Translations under genes and position numbers: made by a program
Origin: Acidobacteria bacterium UBA2999
GTDB lineage: Bacteria > Acidobacteriota > Vicinamibacteria > Vicinamibacterales > UBA2999
DNA length: 30,046 nt
Reading direction: 5' to 3'
Assembly: GCA_002346475.1 (NCBI GenBank)
Contig: DDZV01000041.1
Location: 1 to 30,046, forward strand
The notes under the pieces: generated by a model
Database searches by the model: none
Told to the model about the DNA's origin: nothing
The model's input: only the letters and a program-made list of their open reading frames with translations
Part shown: in pieces, positions 14,890 to 22,630 of the stretch
Layout of the letters: each line of letters begins with the position of its first letter
Position numbering within the stretch: position 1 is the stretch's first letter

Positions 14890-15585
14890 ATGAGCCGAAT
14901 TGTTGTTGTTGAGGATGACGCTGATATTGCCGAGGTGGTCTCACACCACCTTCGGAAAGCTAATTATCATACCGAAGTAATTACAACTGGTAACGAAGTA
15001 TTGTCACGATTGCTGCACATGCTGCCAGACCTAGTTATTTTAGATCTCATGCTTCCTGGAATGAATGGTATAGAAGTTTGTCGCGCAATTCGTAATGAGA
15101 AAAGAATCAGTAGTATTCCCATTATCATGCTGACAGCGAAAATAAACGAGAGCGATCGGATTATCGGTCTTGAGATTGGCGCAGATGATTATGTAACGAA
15201 GCCATTTAGTCCCAAAGAGCTTGTTGCTCGTGTTGGGGCTGTATTGCGACGTGTGAATGGCATCAAGGAAAGTACTCAATCCTTACAGTTTGCCTCGTTA
15301 GTGATTGATACGGATCGTCACCAAGTGACACTAGATGGTCAAGATGTGCGGTTGACAGGAAAAGAATTTTTACTGCTCAAGTACTTCATTGAAAATCAAG
15401 ACCGTGTTTTGTCAAGGGATGTCTTGCTTTCTAATGTATGGGGTTACCGATATACCGGAGGTACACGTACGGTTGATGTACATATTCGTCACCTACGTGA
15501 AAAGCTTCCGGTGCTGGCTTCAGCTCTTGTAACAATTAAGCAGTTTGGTTACAAGCTTGTTAAGCCTGCTTCGCCGAACGTATGA
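14890..15585 (+). CDS. OmpR/PhoB-family response regulator
   Basis: This 231-residue protein has a receiver domain: the acidic pocket VEDD (8-10), phospho-acceptor Asp52 in LVILDLMLPGMNG, the switch Thr in IIMLTAK, and Lys in ADDYVTKPFSPKEL. A winged-helix DNA-binding domain of the OmpR type follows (LTGKEFLLLKYFIENQDRV, then RTVDVHIRHLREKL and IKQFGYKL). Overall it is PhoB-like. I chose the ATG giving MSRIVVVEDD; an upstream in-frame start would add 35 residues not found in receivers. It overlaps the kinase gene by ATGA. It probably controls the following carrier and ligase genes and may control itself; direct repeats near 14839 and 14887 are possible contact points but unproven. Confidence 0.94.
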   Translation: MSRIVVVEDDADIAEVVSHHLRKANYHTEVITTGNEVLSRLLHMLPDLVILDLMLPGMNGIEVCRAIRNEKRISSIPIIMLTAKINESDRIIGLEIGADDYVTKPFSPKELVARVGAVLRRVNGIKESTQSLQFASLVIDTDRHQVTLDGQDVRLTGKEFLLLKYFIENQDRVLSRDVLLSNVWGYRYTGGTRTVDVHIRHLREKLPVLASALVTIKQFGYKLVKPASPNV

Positions 15586-15598
15586 ACGAACGTATGAA
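15575..15598 (+). repeat. Perfect 2 x 12-bp tandem repeat over the regulator-kinase junction
   Basis: CGAACGTATGAA occurs twice in immediate tandem. Each copy carries an ATGAA, giving the kinase two in-frame start codons (15582 and 15594). The first overlaps the regulator stop as ATGA; the second lies eight bases after it. Confidence 0.9.
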
Positions 15599-16868
15599 TC
15601 CGCTGGCGTATACCGTACTGGCGACAGTGCTTATTGCAGTCATGATCTTTACAGGTTCGTCCTTGCTTGTGGTCGGGCTTGTAATCCTATTCATTGTCCT
15701 CTCAAGACCAACAGCTCGAAAATTCATAAACACCTTGTTATATGAGCAGTCTGATCTCGATGCTCAGACAGCGCAAGTCAATGAAAAGAAATCAAACATG
15801 CTATCTCACAATCATGAGTTGATTTCAGCAGTCTTCTCTACCATGAAGGAAGGAGCACTGGTAGTCGATGCAAGTGGATGCGTACAAATAGCGAATGAGG
15901 CGATACGCCAGATGCTTAAGATACCTGCTGTGCTTGCTAATGATCACTACATTAAATTGATCCAACACCCAGAGGTTGTTAAGCAGATTAGCCGTACTCT
16001 TGAAACAGGTGGTTCGAGTCATGCGGAGATCATGTTGACCACTGAACCAACAAAGGTGTGTCAATCAAGCGCTACAGCATTTGTTACGGCAGGAGAAACT
16101 GGCGTTATTCTTGTTCTACATGACGTTAGTTCCTTCCATCCCGCCTGGCAAATCAGGCAAGACTTTATTGCTAACGTGTCACACGAACTCCGAACACCGT
16201 TAACGGCAATTCGTGGATCTGTTGATGCGTTGCTTGATGAAACGGATATAGCTACACAGAAAAAATTTATTGAAATTATTTCAAGACATACAACTCGTAT
16301 GGAGCGTCTGGTCGCTGACTTATTAAAACTTGCGAGTCTCGATTCTGGCAAAGAGCAGATTCAGTATGCTCCATGTGTGACTGCCTCTGTATTTTCAAAT
16401 GTGGCAATAGAATTGACACCATTGTTACAGACGAAGGAGCAGCGACTTGAAACACGGATCCAGCCTTCTGCTGAGAATATTATTGTTGATCCAGTGAAAC
16501 TCCACGATAGTCTTAAGAATCTTGTAGAGAACGCTGCACACTATAGTCCCATCGGCAGTGCTATCGATCTTACCGCACAGATTGGTGAGGAAGAATCGTC
16601 TGTTGTATTACAGGTATCTGATCGGGGCCCCGGGATTCCTGCTGGCGATCTTCTGCGAGTCTTTGAACGTTTCTATCGAGTTGAGCAGTCGAGAGCACGA
16701 AATCCAGGTGGGACCGGGCTTGGGCTTGCGATTGTTAAGCATTTAGTGGGTCTTCATAATGGGACTGTCGAGGCGAAACATCGACAGGGTGGAGGGGCTG
16801 TGTTTAGCATAATTTTACCAAGACTGTCAGCAGAGACTAATAGTGACATAAGGCGTTTATTAGAATGA
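15582..16868 (+). CDS. PhoR-like membrane sensor histidine kinase
   Basis: This 428-residue protein has an N-terminal hydrophobic region that can form two close transmembrane helices (about 8-24 and 27-41) with almost no periplasmic loop. A coiled linker and a PAS-like domain (about 78-185: STMKEGALVVDASGCVQIANEAI) follow. The HisKA dimerisation helix is FIANVSHELRTPLTAIRGS, with phospho-accepting His201. The HATPase domain has the N-box NLVENAAHYSP (Asn317), DRGPGIP and GGTGLGLAIVKHL. With almost no external domain, the signal is likely cytoplasmic, within the membrane, or passed by the neighbouring carrier. It overlaps both neighbours by ATGA, so regulator, kinase and carrier are translationally coupled. 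Confidence 0.94.
   Translation: MNERMNPLAYTVLATVLIAVMIFTGSSLLVVGLVILFIVLSRPTARKFINTLLYEQSDLDAQTAQVNEKKSNMLSHNHELISAVFSTMKEGALVVDASGCVQIANEAIRQMLKIPAVLANDHYIKLIQHPEVVKQISRTLETGGSSHAEIMLTTEPTKVCQSSATAFVTAGETGVILVLHDVSSFHPAWQIRQDFIANVSHELRTPLTAIRGSVDALLDETDIATQKKFIEIISRHTTRMERLVADLLKLASLDSGKEQIQYAPCVTASVFSNVAIELTPLLQTKEQRLETRIQPSAENIIVDPVKLHDSLKNLVENAAHYSPIGSAIDLTAQIGEEESSVVLQVSDRGPGIPAGDLLRVFERFYRVEQSRARNPGGTGLGLAIVKHLVGLHNGTVEAKHRQGGGAVFSIILPRLSAETNSDIRRLLE
15649..15672 (+). repeat. 24-bp exact direct repeat, copy 2 (inside the histidine kinase gene)
   Basis: These bases are identical to 11195-11218. Here they encode FTGSSLLVV in the first membrane region of the kinase on the plus strand. Identity stops sharply at both edges. 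Confidence 0.85.
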
Positions 16869-18115
16869 ATCCTGCCGTTGCCTCACTCGTGGCACTTCTG
16901 CTTGCAATTGTGTTGTCGATGACTTCCGGTATCAATGTTGGCATTGTTGCTATCACGCTTGCATGGGTTATTGGTAGTTTCGTAGCCCATCTTAGTGTCG
17001 AGACAATTATGAGCGGGTTTCCTGTCTCATTATTTCTGACCTTAGCTGGTATTAGCCTGTTGTTTGCTATGGCAGAAACAAACCGCACATTGGAATGGCT
17101 AGCAGGGTGGGCTGTAAAACTTGCCAGAGGCGATGCAAGGCTATTGCCACTGATCTTCTTTTCAGTAGCTTGTTTTGTGTCAGCGATTGGGCCAGGGTCA
17201 ATTTTAAGTGTGGCTCTTGTTGCTCCACCTGCGATAGCCATTGCTGGGCGAACAGGAATTCCTTACTTTCTGACAGCATTAATGGTCACCAATGGCGCTA
17301 ATGCGGGAAATCTTTCACCGATTAGTGCAGTTGGAGTCATTGTTAACACACGGATGACTGAGGCTGGATTGCCTGGTCATGAGGGCTTGGTGTTTTTTAC
17401 AAATTTAGCTGTCACTACGTTACTTGCCGTGGCAGCCTACTTGATACTTGGGGGCTATAAATTACGTGGGACTCTATCCGATTTGGATACAACGAATCAG
17501 TCAGAGCCTCTTTCATCGGAGCAACGCTTCACATTAGGGGTCCTCGCAGCGTGGATTACTGGAGTGTTGCTTCTCGACCTAAGTATAGGACTAAGTGCAT
17601 TTGCAGCTGCGCTTGTACTGGTGATTGGACGAGCCGCTAAGGACAGCACTGCACTTAAACGGGTGCCGTGGGGTGTCATTATTATGGTTACAGGTGTGAC
17701 CGTACTAATCGGAGTTCTGGAAACAACTGGGGGTATGGAGTTATTTACCGAGCTGTTGTCACGCTTAGCGACACCATTTACAGCGAATGGCGTGCTTGCT
17801 TTTATCACGGGAGCGATCTCTTTTTACAGTAGTACTTCTGGGGTAGTTTTACCAACATTTCTTCCTACAGTACCTGGCTTGATTGACCGGCTTGGCGGTG
17901 GCGATCCTTTAGCGTTGTCACTGAGCATCAATATCGGGTCATCATTAGTTGACGTCTCACCACTTTCGACTCTCGGCGCTATCTGTGTGGCTGCGGTATC
18001 AGATAGCACTGATGCCACGCGATTATTTAGGCGTCTTCTAATTTGGGGATTGTCCATGACTCTGGTTGGCGCAATCGTCTCCCAACTTATTGCGGGGCCA
18101 CTGGCTAGGTTCTAG
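16865..18115 (+). CDS. matC: MatC-like malonate/dicarboxylate carrier (ion transporter superfamily)
   Basis: This 416-residue protein has about a dozen hydrophobic helices and no signal-peptide-only region. Two pseudo-symmetric re-entrant signatures are visible: NGANAGNLSPISAVGVIVN (143-161) and NIGSSLVDVSPLSTLGA in the last third. Such paired N...SP[IL]S motifs mark the ion-transporter superfamily, which includes the MatC dicarboxylate carriers. The next gene is a malonyl-CoA synthetase-like ligase, so malonate is the likely substrate, as in rhizobial mat operons. The start overlaps the kinase stop by ATGA. Other dicarboxylates, or sodium-coupled exchange, remain possible. Linkage to the kinase suggests induction by the transported acid or by flux through the carrier. 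Confidence 0.8.
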   Translation: MNPAVASLVALLLAIVLSMTSGINVGIVAITLAWVIGSFVAHLSVETIMSGFPVSLFLTLAGISLLFAMAETNRTLEWLAGWAVKLARGDARLLPLIFFSVACFVSAIGPGSILSVALVAPPAIAIAGRTGIPYFLTALMVTNGANAGNLSPISAVGVIVNTRMTEAGLPGHEGLVFFTNLAVTTLLAVAAYLILGGYKLRGTLSDLDTTNQSEPLSSEQRFTLGVLAAWITGVLLLDLSIGLSAFAAALVLVIGRAAKDSTALKRVPWGVIIMVTGVTVLIGVLETTGGMELFTELLSRLATPFTANGVLAFITGAISFYSSTSGVVLPTFLPTVPGLIDRLGGGDPLALSLSINIGSSLVDVSPLSTLGAICVAAVSDSTDATRLFRRLLIWGLSMTLVGAIVSQLIAGPLARF

Positions 18116-18120
18116 TTAGC

Positions 18121-19605
18121 ATGGTGGCTGTCAGGCGTTCTGGTACTGCTATCGTTGATTCTGAGGGTACGTTCACGTATGCGGATCTTGATCAAGCATC
18201 TCGCCGCGTCGCATCGAAGCTACTTGCGAGCAAACAGGACCTTTCCGAAACCCGAGTTGCCTTTCTAGTAACCCCGAGTTTTACTTATGCTGCTGTACAG
18301 AGAGGCATTTGGATAGCTGGTGGCATTGCTGTGCCGCTGGCTATTTCACATCCCAAAGCAGAATTGGAGTACGTCATTCAGGATGCGAAAGCTGACATCG
18401 TTATTGTGGATCCTATTTTTGTTAGCAAGGTCGAGCCATTAGTCACTGCCGTTGGGTTCAAGCTATACATGACCTCTGAAGTCCTAGCTGATCAAGCAAT
18501 CCTTGAGCTTCCAGAAGTGCTCGATGAAAGACGAGCGATGATCGTCTACACAAGCGGGACCACTGGTCGACCGAAAGGCGTTGTGACAACGCATGGAAAT
18601 ATTAAGTCGCAGGTAGGCGCATTAGTTAAGGCTTGGGAATGGAACGCAGACGATTACATTTTATTGATACTGCCGCTTCATCATGTGCATGGAATCATCA
18701 ATGGCCTAGCGTCGGCCTTAGCGGCGGGTGCGACCTGTGAATTTTTACCAGAGTTTAATTCTAGGACAGTATGGAAGCGCTTGAGCTCTGGGGACGTAAC
18801 GGTATTTACAGCTGTACCGACAATTTATCATCGACTACTTGTTGCATGGAAAGACTTACCCGACGACATAAGACTTACGTATTTTGAAGGCATGTCGCAT
18901 CTTCGATTAATGATGTCTGGGTCAGCAGCGCTACCTGTGCAGATGTTGGAGCAGTGGCGCCAGACAACAGGGCATACACTGCTTGAGCGGTACGGTATGA
19001 CTGAGATTGGCATGGCACTCAGTAACCCATTGCACGGAGTGCGTCGCCCTGGCTTTGTCGGCACACCGTTACCCGACGTTGAAGTTCAGCTGGTTGATGA
19101 GGCTGGAAAATTAGTAAGCACTGGCTCTGGAGAGTTGGAGGTCAAAGGTCCTGGCGTATTCCTTGAATATTGGCAACGACCTGGCGAGACAGCGAAAGCT
19201 TTCAGGAACGGTTGGTTTAGAACAGGTGACATGGCCCTAAATGAGGATGGCATGTACCGCCTTTTAGGGCGAACCAGTGTCGATATTATTAAAACTGGTG
19301 GATACAAAGTCTCTGCTTTAGAAATCGAGGAAGTACTGAGACGTCATCCAACCATCGAGGAATGTGCCGTTGTTGGAGTTCCTGATCCTCAATGGGGCCA
19401 GTTGGTATGTGTAGGCGTAGAGTTATCTCAGGGGGGCAGTCTTGAGCTTGAGACACTTCAGTCCTGGGCTCAAGAATATCTAGCCCCTTACAAACTACCT
19501 CGAGTATTAAGTTGTTTACAGGCCCTTCCACGTAACGCTATGGGGAAAGTAGTTAAGACGGACTTGATCGCCATGTTTGAGTCTGATAGCAAGTCGCCAG
19601 GATAA
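18121..19605 (+). CDS. matB: Acyl-CoA synthetase, malonyl-CoA synthetase type (MatB/ACSF3-like)
   Basis: This 494-residue adenylate-forming enzyme has the P-loop YTSGTTGRPKGV (143-154), LPLHHVHGIINGL (185-197), LERYGMTEIGMALSNP (288-303), the GWFRTGD hinge (364-370), GRTSVDIIKTGGYKVSALE and the closing catalytic Lys in NAMGKVVK (Lys476). Several stretches closely resemble human ACSF3, the mitochondrial malonyl-CoA synthetase, for example MSGSAALP followed by HTLLERYGMTEIGMAL and TSVDIIKTGGYKVSALE. With the MatC-like carrier five bases upstream, the reaction is probably malonate + CoA + ATP to malonyl-CoA. Methylmalonate may also be accepted. No malonyl-CoA decarboxylase (MatA) is in the window, so the product may feed fatty-acid synthesis. 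The protein is cytoplasmic. The Yip1 gene follows 12 bp later. Confidence 0.87.
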   Translation: MVAVRRSGTAIVDSEGTFTYADLDQASRRVASKLLASKQDLSETRVAFLVTPSFTYAAVQRGIWIAGGIAVPLAISHPKAELEYVIQDAKADIVIVDPIFVSKVEPLVTAVGFKLYMTSEVLADQAILELPEVLDERRAMIVYTSGTTGRPKGVVTTHGNIKSQVGALVKAWEWNADDYILLILPLHHVHGIINGLASALAAGATCEFLPEFNSRTVWKRLSSGDVTVFTAVPTIYHRLLVAWKDLPDDIRLTYFEGMSHLRLMMSGSAALPVQMLEQWRQTTGHTLLERYGMTEIGMALSNPLHGVRRPGFVGTPLPDVEVQLVDEAGKLVSTGSGELEVKGPGVFLEYWQRPGETAKAFRNGWFRTGDMALNEDGMYRLLGRTSVDIIKTGGYKVSALEIEEVLRRHPTIEECAVVGVPDPQWGQLVCVGVELSQGGSLELETLQSWAQEYLAPYKLPRVLSCLQALPRNAMGKVVKTDLIAMFESDSKSPG

Positions 19606-19617
19606 GGAGTCTTTTTG

Positions 19618-20178
19618 TTGGCAAGTTTTACAGAGCGAGTAATCGGGGCAGCCAAGCTTGACGTACAAATTTATGAGGAAGTCGAGACTGACATTGGTGC
19701 TACTGGTCAAGCGATGGGAGTTGTGCTCTTGACGAATCTCGCTCTTGTGGTTGGTTTACAAGGAATAGTTTTTGACCTGGAAGCTTTGGGGATTGCTGGC
19801 ATTATTCTTGGAGGCTTTGCAGCGGTATTGTCGTGGGTACTCAACGCGTTTTTAACTTACTTTATTGGCACACGCTTATTCCCTGAACCCCAAACGAGTG
19901 CAAATCCTGGTGAGTTAATGCGGACCCTTGGGTTTGCATATGCTCCTGGCCTGGGATTAATCTTTGTCCAACTAGGCGGTATGAATTTTTTGAGTCTTCT
20001 TTTGTTATTTATCGTTGCAACTTGGTTGGTGGCAGCTATGGTTATTGCTGTACGCCAGGCCCTAGATTATACGAGTACACCACGTGCAGTGGGCGTCTGT
20101 CTCTTAGGACAGGTATCTGGCGAAGTAATAAGTTTTATGTTTCTTGGTTTCCTGGGCGTACTCTTTGGTTCATATTAA
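19618..20178 (+). CDS. Yip1-family integral membrane protein (paralog 2)
   Basis: This protein of about 186 residues has four or five hydrophobic helices and is clearly paralogous to the gene at 197-724: FTERVIGAAKLDVQIYEEVE, QAMGVVLLTN, YFIGTRLFPEPQTSANPGEL and VIAVRQALDYTSTPRA. Two TTG codons stand together; I chose the second, eight bases after AAGGAG, because it gives M-ASFTER in line with M-TSFTTR of the paralog. It lies 12 bp after the malonyl-CoA synthetase and is probably in the same transcript. The middle is more divergent (GLQGIVFDLEALGIAG) than the helix borders. Function is unknown. The link with malonate genes may be casual, since the paralog has other neighbours. Confidence 0.83.
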   Translation: MASFTERVIGAAKLDVQIYEEVETDIGATGQAMGVVLLTNLALVVGLQGIVFDLEALGIAGIILGGFAAVLSWVLNAFLTYFIGTRLFPEPQTSANPGELMRTLGFAYAPGLGLIFVQLGGMNFLSLLLLFIVATWLVAAMVIAVRQALDYTSTPRAVGVCLLGQVSGEVISFMFLGFLGVLFGSY

Positions 20179-20239
20179 TGGCGTGCATTCTTAGGGGCAG
20201 TTATGGATTTAAGCATTCTTTGTATAGAGAGGTTTCATA

Positions 20240-20596
20240 ATGAAAAAGTCTGCAGGCGTATTTGTCTTGTTGCTCTTGGCAGTGCCTGTAGTCGCAGCGC
20301 CTGTTGATGGAAATTGGAGTGGTTCGATTAACACACCGCAAGGCGCTGTCGAAGTTGCCTTTACTTTTAAGGCTGATGGAGCGGTCCTGACAGGGTCAAC
20401 TACAGGTCCTGACGGTACTGTCTCTGAAATTCTTAATGGTACGATTGACGGTGAGAACATTGCTTTTGATGTTGATCTTGATTTTGGCGGGCAGACCATG
20501 ACACTGGCATACACTGGAGTCATCGCTGGGGATCAAATTACACTCACGATTGACTTCATGGGCATGGCGCTTAAGGTACTTCTCACAAAAAGCTGA
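20240..20596 (+). CDS. Small secreted beta-rich protein of unknown function
   Basis: This 118-residue protein has a Sec signal peptide (KKSAGVFVLLLLAVPVVAAP). The mature part is a string of short beta strands with DG turns: GNWSGSINTPQG, FTFKADGAVLTGSTTGPDG, NGTIDGENIAF, LDFGGQTMTLAYTG, then DQITLTIDFMGM. This looks like a small lipocalin-like or beta-sandwich binding domain. Similar sequences occur, from general recollection, in Acidobacteriota proteins annotated only as hypothetical. There are no cysteines or catalytic motifs. It follows the second Yip1 gene by 61 bp and ends 30 bp from the convergent hydrolase gene. Location is probably periplasmic. Confidence 0.75.
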   Translation: MKKSAGVFVLLLLAVPVVAAPVDGNWSGSINTPQGAVEVAFTFKADGAVLTGSTTGPDGTVSEILNGTIDGENIAFDVDLDFGGQTMTLAYTGVIAGDQITLTIDFMGMALKVLLTKS

Positions 20597-20626
20597 GTGA
20601 GACGCACCCTCATCTGACTTGTGTTG

Positions 20627-21655
20627 CTAGGCTCGTTCCTTGAGTTCGTTGTAGATAATATTAGTGTTAATTTTTAACCGTGTTGGTGTTCCACTTGTGT
20701 TGAGTCCAAATCCTGGATGTTCGGCTGGCAGGACGTATTCATCAGCGATCTGATCAGCAGTTTTACCTGCTTTCATACCAGCACGGACGTCGTCTACGTT
20801 GTGTCTCCACCATGACTGGTACTCAACCAGTTTTGTCCAAGCTTCTGGATTATCTCGATGTCCGGGCATGATTAACGCGTCTTGAAAGTTTTCCACTATG
20901 TTAGTCAACACATTGTCGTATCCAAGGCCACTTCCTCCGTTGATGGTGTCGATGAAGGGAGAGTAGCGTCCTGGGTAGAGATCCCCGGGATGGATGGCAT
21001 TCAGTGCTGGGAAATGAACAAGCGTGTCCCCATCAGTATGGGCAGCACCGTAGTAGTAAAGTTCAATACGGTCTTTGCCACTGAACAGCGATAAACGGTC
21101 TGTAAAGGTAGTTTTCGGGAGGTACTTTTTATTTTCACCCTGGAAGTACTCACAACCCGTTACGAAGTTACATGTGGTTTGTGCCATGCTTCGTGCACAG
21201 TTGACGTGTGCCACAAAATCAACGGTATCTGGAAATTCTATATTGCTTGCAGTGTGATCAAAGTGCGTGTGAGTGACAATGATTGTTGTAATTGGCTTAT
21301 CAGTTACTGATTTAACTAAGTTTTGCATGTGCCGACCCCAGCCAGGGTTCTTGGTATCCACTAAAACCACCCCATGGTTTTCAGTTATGAAAACTGCATT
21401 GCTACCACCGGTCCAGGATGAAGGCTCTGTGGCGTCTGCGCCGCCAATCAGGTACAGGTTGTCTCGGACTTTTATAATTTCTGGCGGGACAACATTGTCA
21501 GGTTGCACTGATGGTGTTTGTAATGCCGCGTACGTTGGGGCTAGCATCATTTCCATGGTGGTGCCTGCTGCCAGTCCACCCATGGAATAACGCCCTAATT
21601 TACTAATGAAATTACGCCGATCCAGATGGTGTTGGGCGTTGACAGGCTGTGACAT
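20627..21655 (-). CDS. Tat-exported metallo-beta-lactamase-fold hydrolase
   Basis: This 342-residue protein has a twin-arginine signal (DRRNFISKLGRYSMGGLAAG). The MBL fold has the full zinc set: HTHFDH (129-134), His206 in GAAHTDGD, Asp225 in IHPGDLY, and His266 in MPGHRD. That is the dinuclear-zinc pattern of class B3-like and quinoprotein-relay/SoxH-type hydrolases rather than a dedicated lactamase. It has three cysteines around 153-168. The protein would act in the periplasm on an ester, thioester or lactone; the exact substrate is unknown. It diverges from the SDR gene across a 121-bp AT-rich gap, which could hold promoters for both. I would not annotate antibiotic resistance from this sequence alone. 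Confidence 0.88.
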   Translation of the reverse strand: MSQPVNAQHHLDRRNFISKLGRYSMGGLAAGTTMEMMLAPTYAALQTPSVQPDNVVPPEIIKVRDNLYLIGGADATEPSSWTGGSNAVFITENHGVVLVDTKNPGWGRHMQNLVKSVTDKPITTIIVTHTHFDHTASNIEFPDTVDFVAHVNCARSMAQTTCNFVTGCEYFQGENKKYLPKTTFTDRLSLFSGKDRIELYYYGAAHTDGDTLVHFPALNAIHPGDLYPGRYSPFIDTINGGSGLGYDNVLTNIVENFQDALIMPGHRDNPEAWTKLVEYQSWWRHNVDDVRAGMKAGKTADQIADEYVLPAEHPGFGLNTSGTPTRLKINTNIIYNELKERA

Positions 21656-21776
21656 GTTGTGCTCTATAGAGTAATTGCTGGTTGTTGAGTATAGGGATTC
21701 TAGATGATGGCACTTATATTATTGTGGTGATTATATATTTTGATGAGAGCGCCCTTCAACTACAGTGACTAAATAG

Positions 21777-22622
21777 ATGATGAGTATTCAGGATCAAACC
21801 GTTGTGATTTCTGGGGGTACCGATGGCATTGGCCGTTGTGCAGCTGAACAACTTGCTAAGAGTGGCGCCCGAGTGCTTATCACTGGTCGTAGTGCTGAAA
21901 AAGCACGGCAGGTCGTCGACGATATTAACCGCTGGAGTGTTAATCAAGCGTCTTACGTAACCTTAGACCTCTCGTCTCCCACCAGTGTCCGTCGCGCGGC
22001 CCAAGAGATTCTTGAACAATGTCAGCAGATTAACATCCTGATTAATTGTGCAGGCATCATTGCACACACACGACAGGAGACCCCAGAGTCATACGAGTTG
22101 ACGTGGGCAACTAATCATTTAGGACCGTTCCTCTTAACTAACTTATTGTGTGATCGCATTATCGACTCCGCACCTGGACGGATTGTCATCGTGTCTTCAG
22201 CGGCCCACATGACTGGGCACATCAACTTTGATGATCTCCAATCGATTGCAAACGTCGGGATGCAGAAAGCTTATGCTCAGTCAAAATTGGCAAATGTGAT
22301 GTTTGCACGTTCATTAGCGGGGCGCCTCAAGCACTCAGGCGTGACAGTCAATTCATTGCATCCAGGGTTCGTTGCGACCAAGCTATTTAGAGAGATCGAT
22401 GGGATCTTTCGCATTTTCGTTTCAATAGGTGTTCGATTGTTTGCTTCATCACCAGAAGTTGCTGCGAGGACGGTTGTTAACCTAGCTGCTTCTTCTGAGG
22501 TAGCAGGGGTTACCGGTGAGTACTTTGATAAGTTCAAAGTTTCTCGGCCAAGTGCTGATGCACTCGATGAGAAAGCATGTGAACAATTATGGCAGTTCAG
22601 TAAGAACGCAGTGGGATTGTAA
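21777..22622 (+). CDS. Short-chain dehydrogenase/reductase (retinol-dehydrogenase-like)
   Basis: This 281-residue SDR protein has the nucleotide-binding motif GGTDGIG (13-19), the NCAG motif (90-93), catalytic Ser140/141 in IVIVSSAAHM, and Tyr166/Lys170 in AYAQSK, followed by VNSLHPGFVATK. ITGRS after the second strand suggests preference for NADP. The pattern and the ITYELTWATNHLG-like stretch (SYELTWATNHLGPFLLT) match retinol dehydrogenase/WW-oxidoreductase-like SDRs, which reduce hydrophobic aldehydes or ketones. Two ATG codons are adjacent and no Shine-Dalgarno separates them. The gene ends eight bases before the convergent cytochrome/propeller gene. The substrate is unknown. Confidence 0.9.
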   Translation: MMSIQDQTVVISGGTDGIGRCAAEQLAKSGARVLITGRSAEKARQVVDDINRWSVNQASYVTLDLSSPTSVRRAAQEILEQCQQINILINCAGIIAHTRQETPESYELTWATNHLGPFLLTNLLCDRIIDSAPGRIVIVSSAAHMTGHINFDDLQSIANVGMQKAYAQSKLANVMFARSLAGRLKHSGVTVNSLHPGFVATKLFREIDGIFRIFVSIGVRLFASSPEVAARTVVNLAASSEVAGVTGEYFDKFKVSRPSADALDEKACEQLWQFSKNAVGL

Positions 22623-22630
22623 CTTGCTTC

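Noticed and set aside
20627..21655. Metallo-beta-lactamase antibiotic resistance gene
   Set aside because: The HTHFDH fold is shared by many hydrolases. The Tat signal and the overall sequence do not identify a lactamase.
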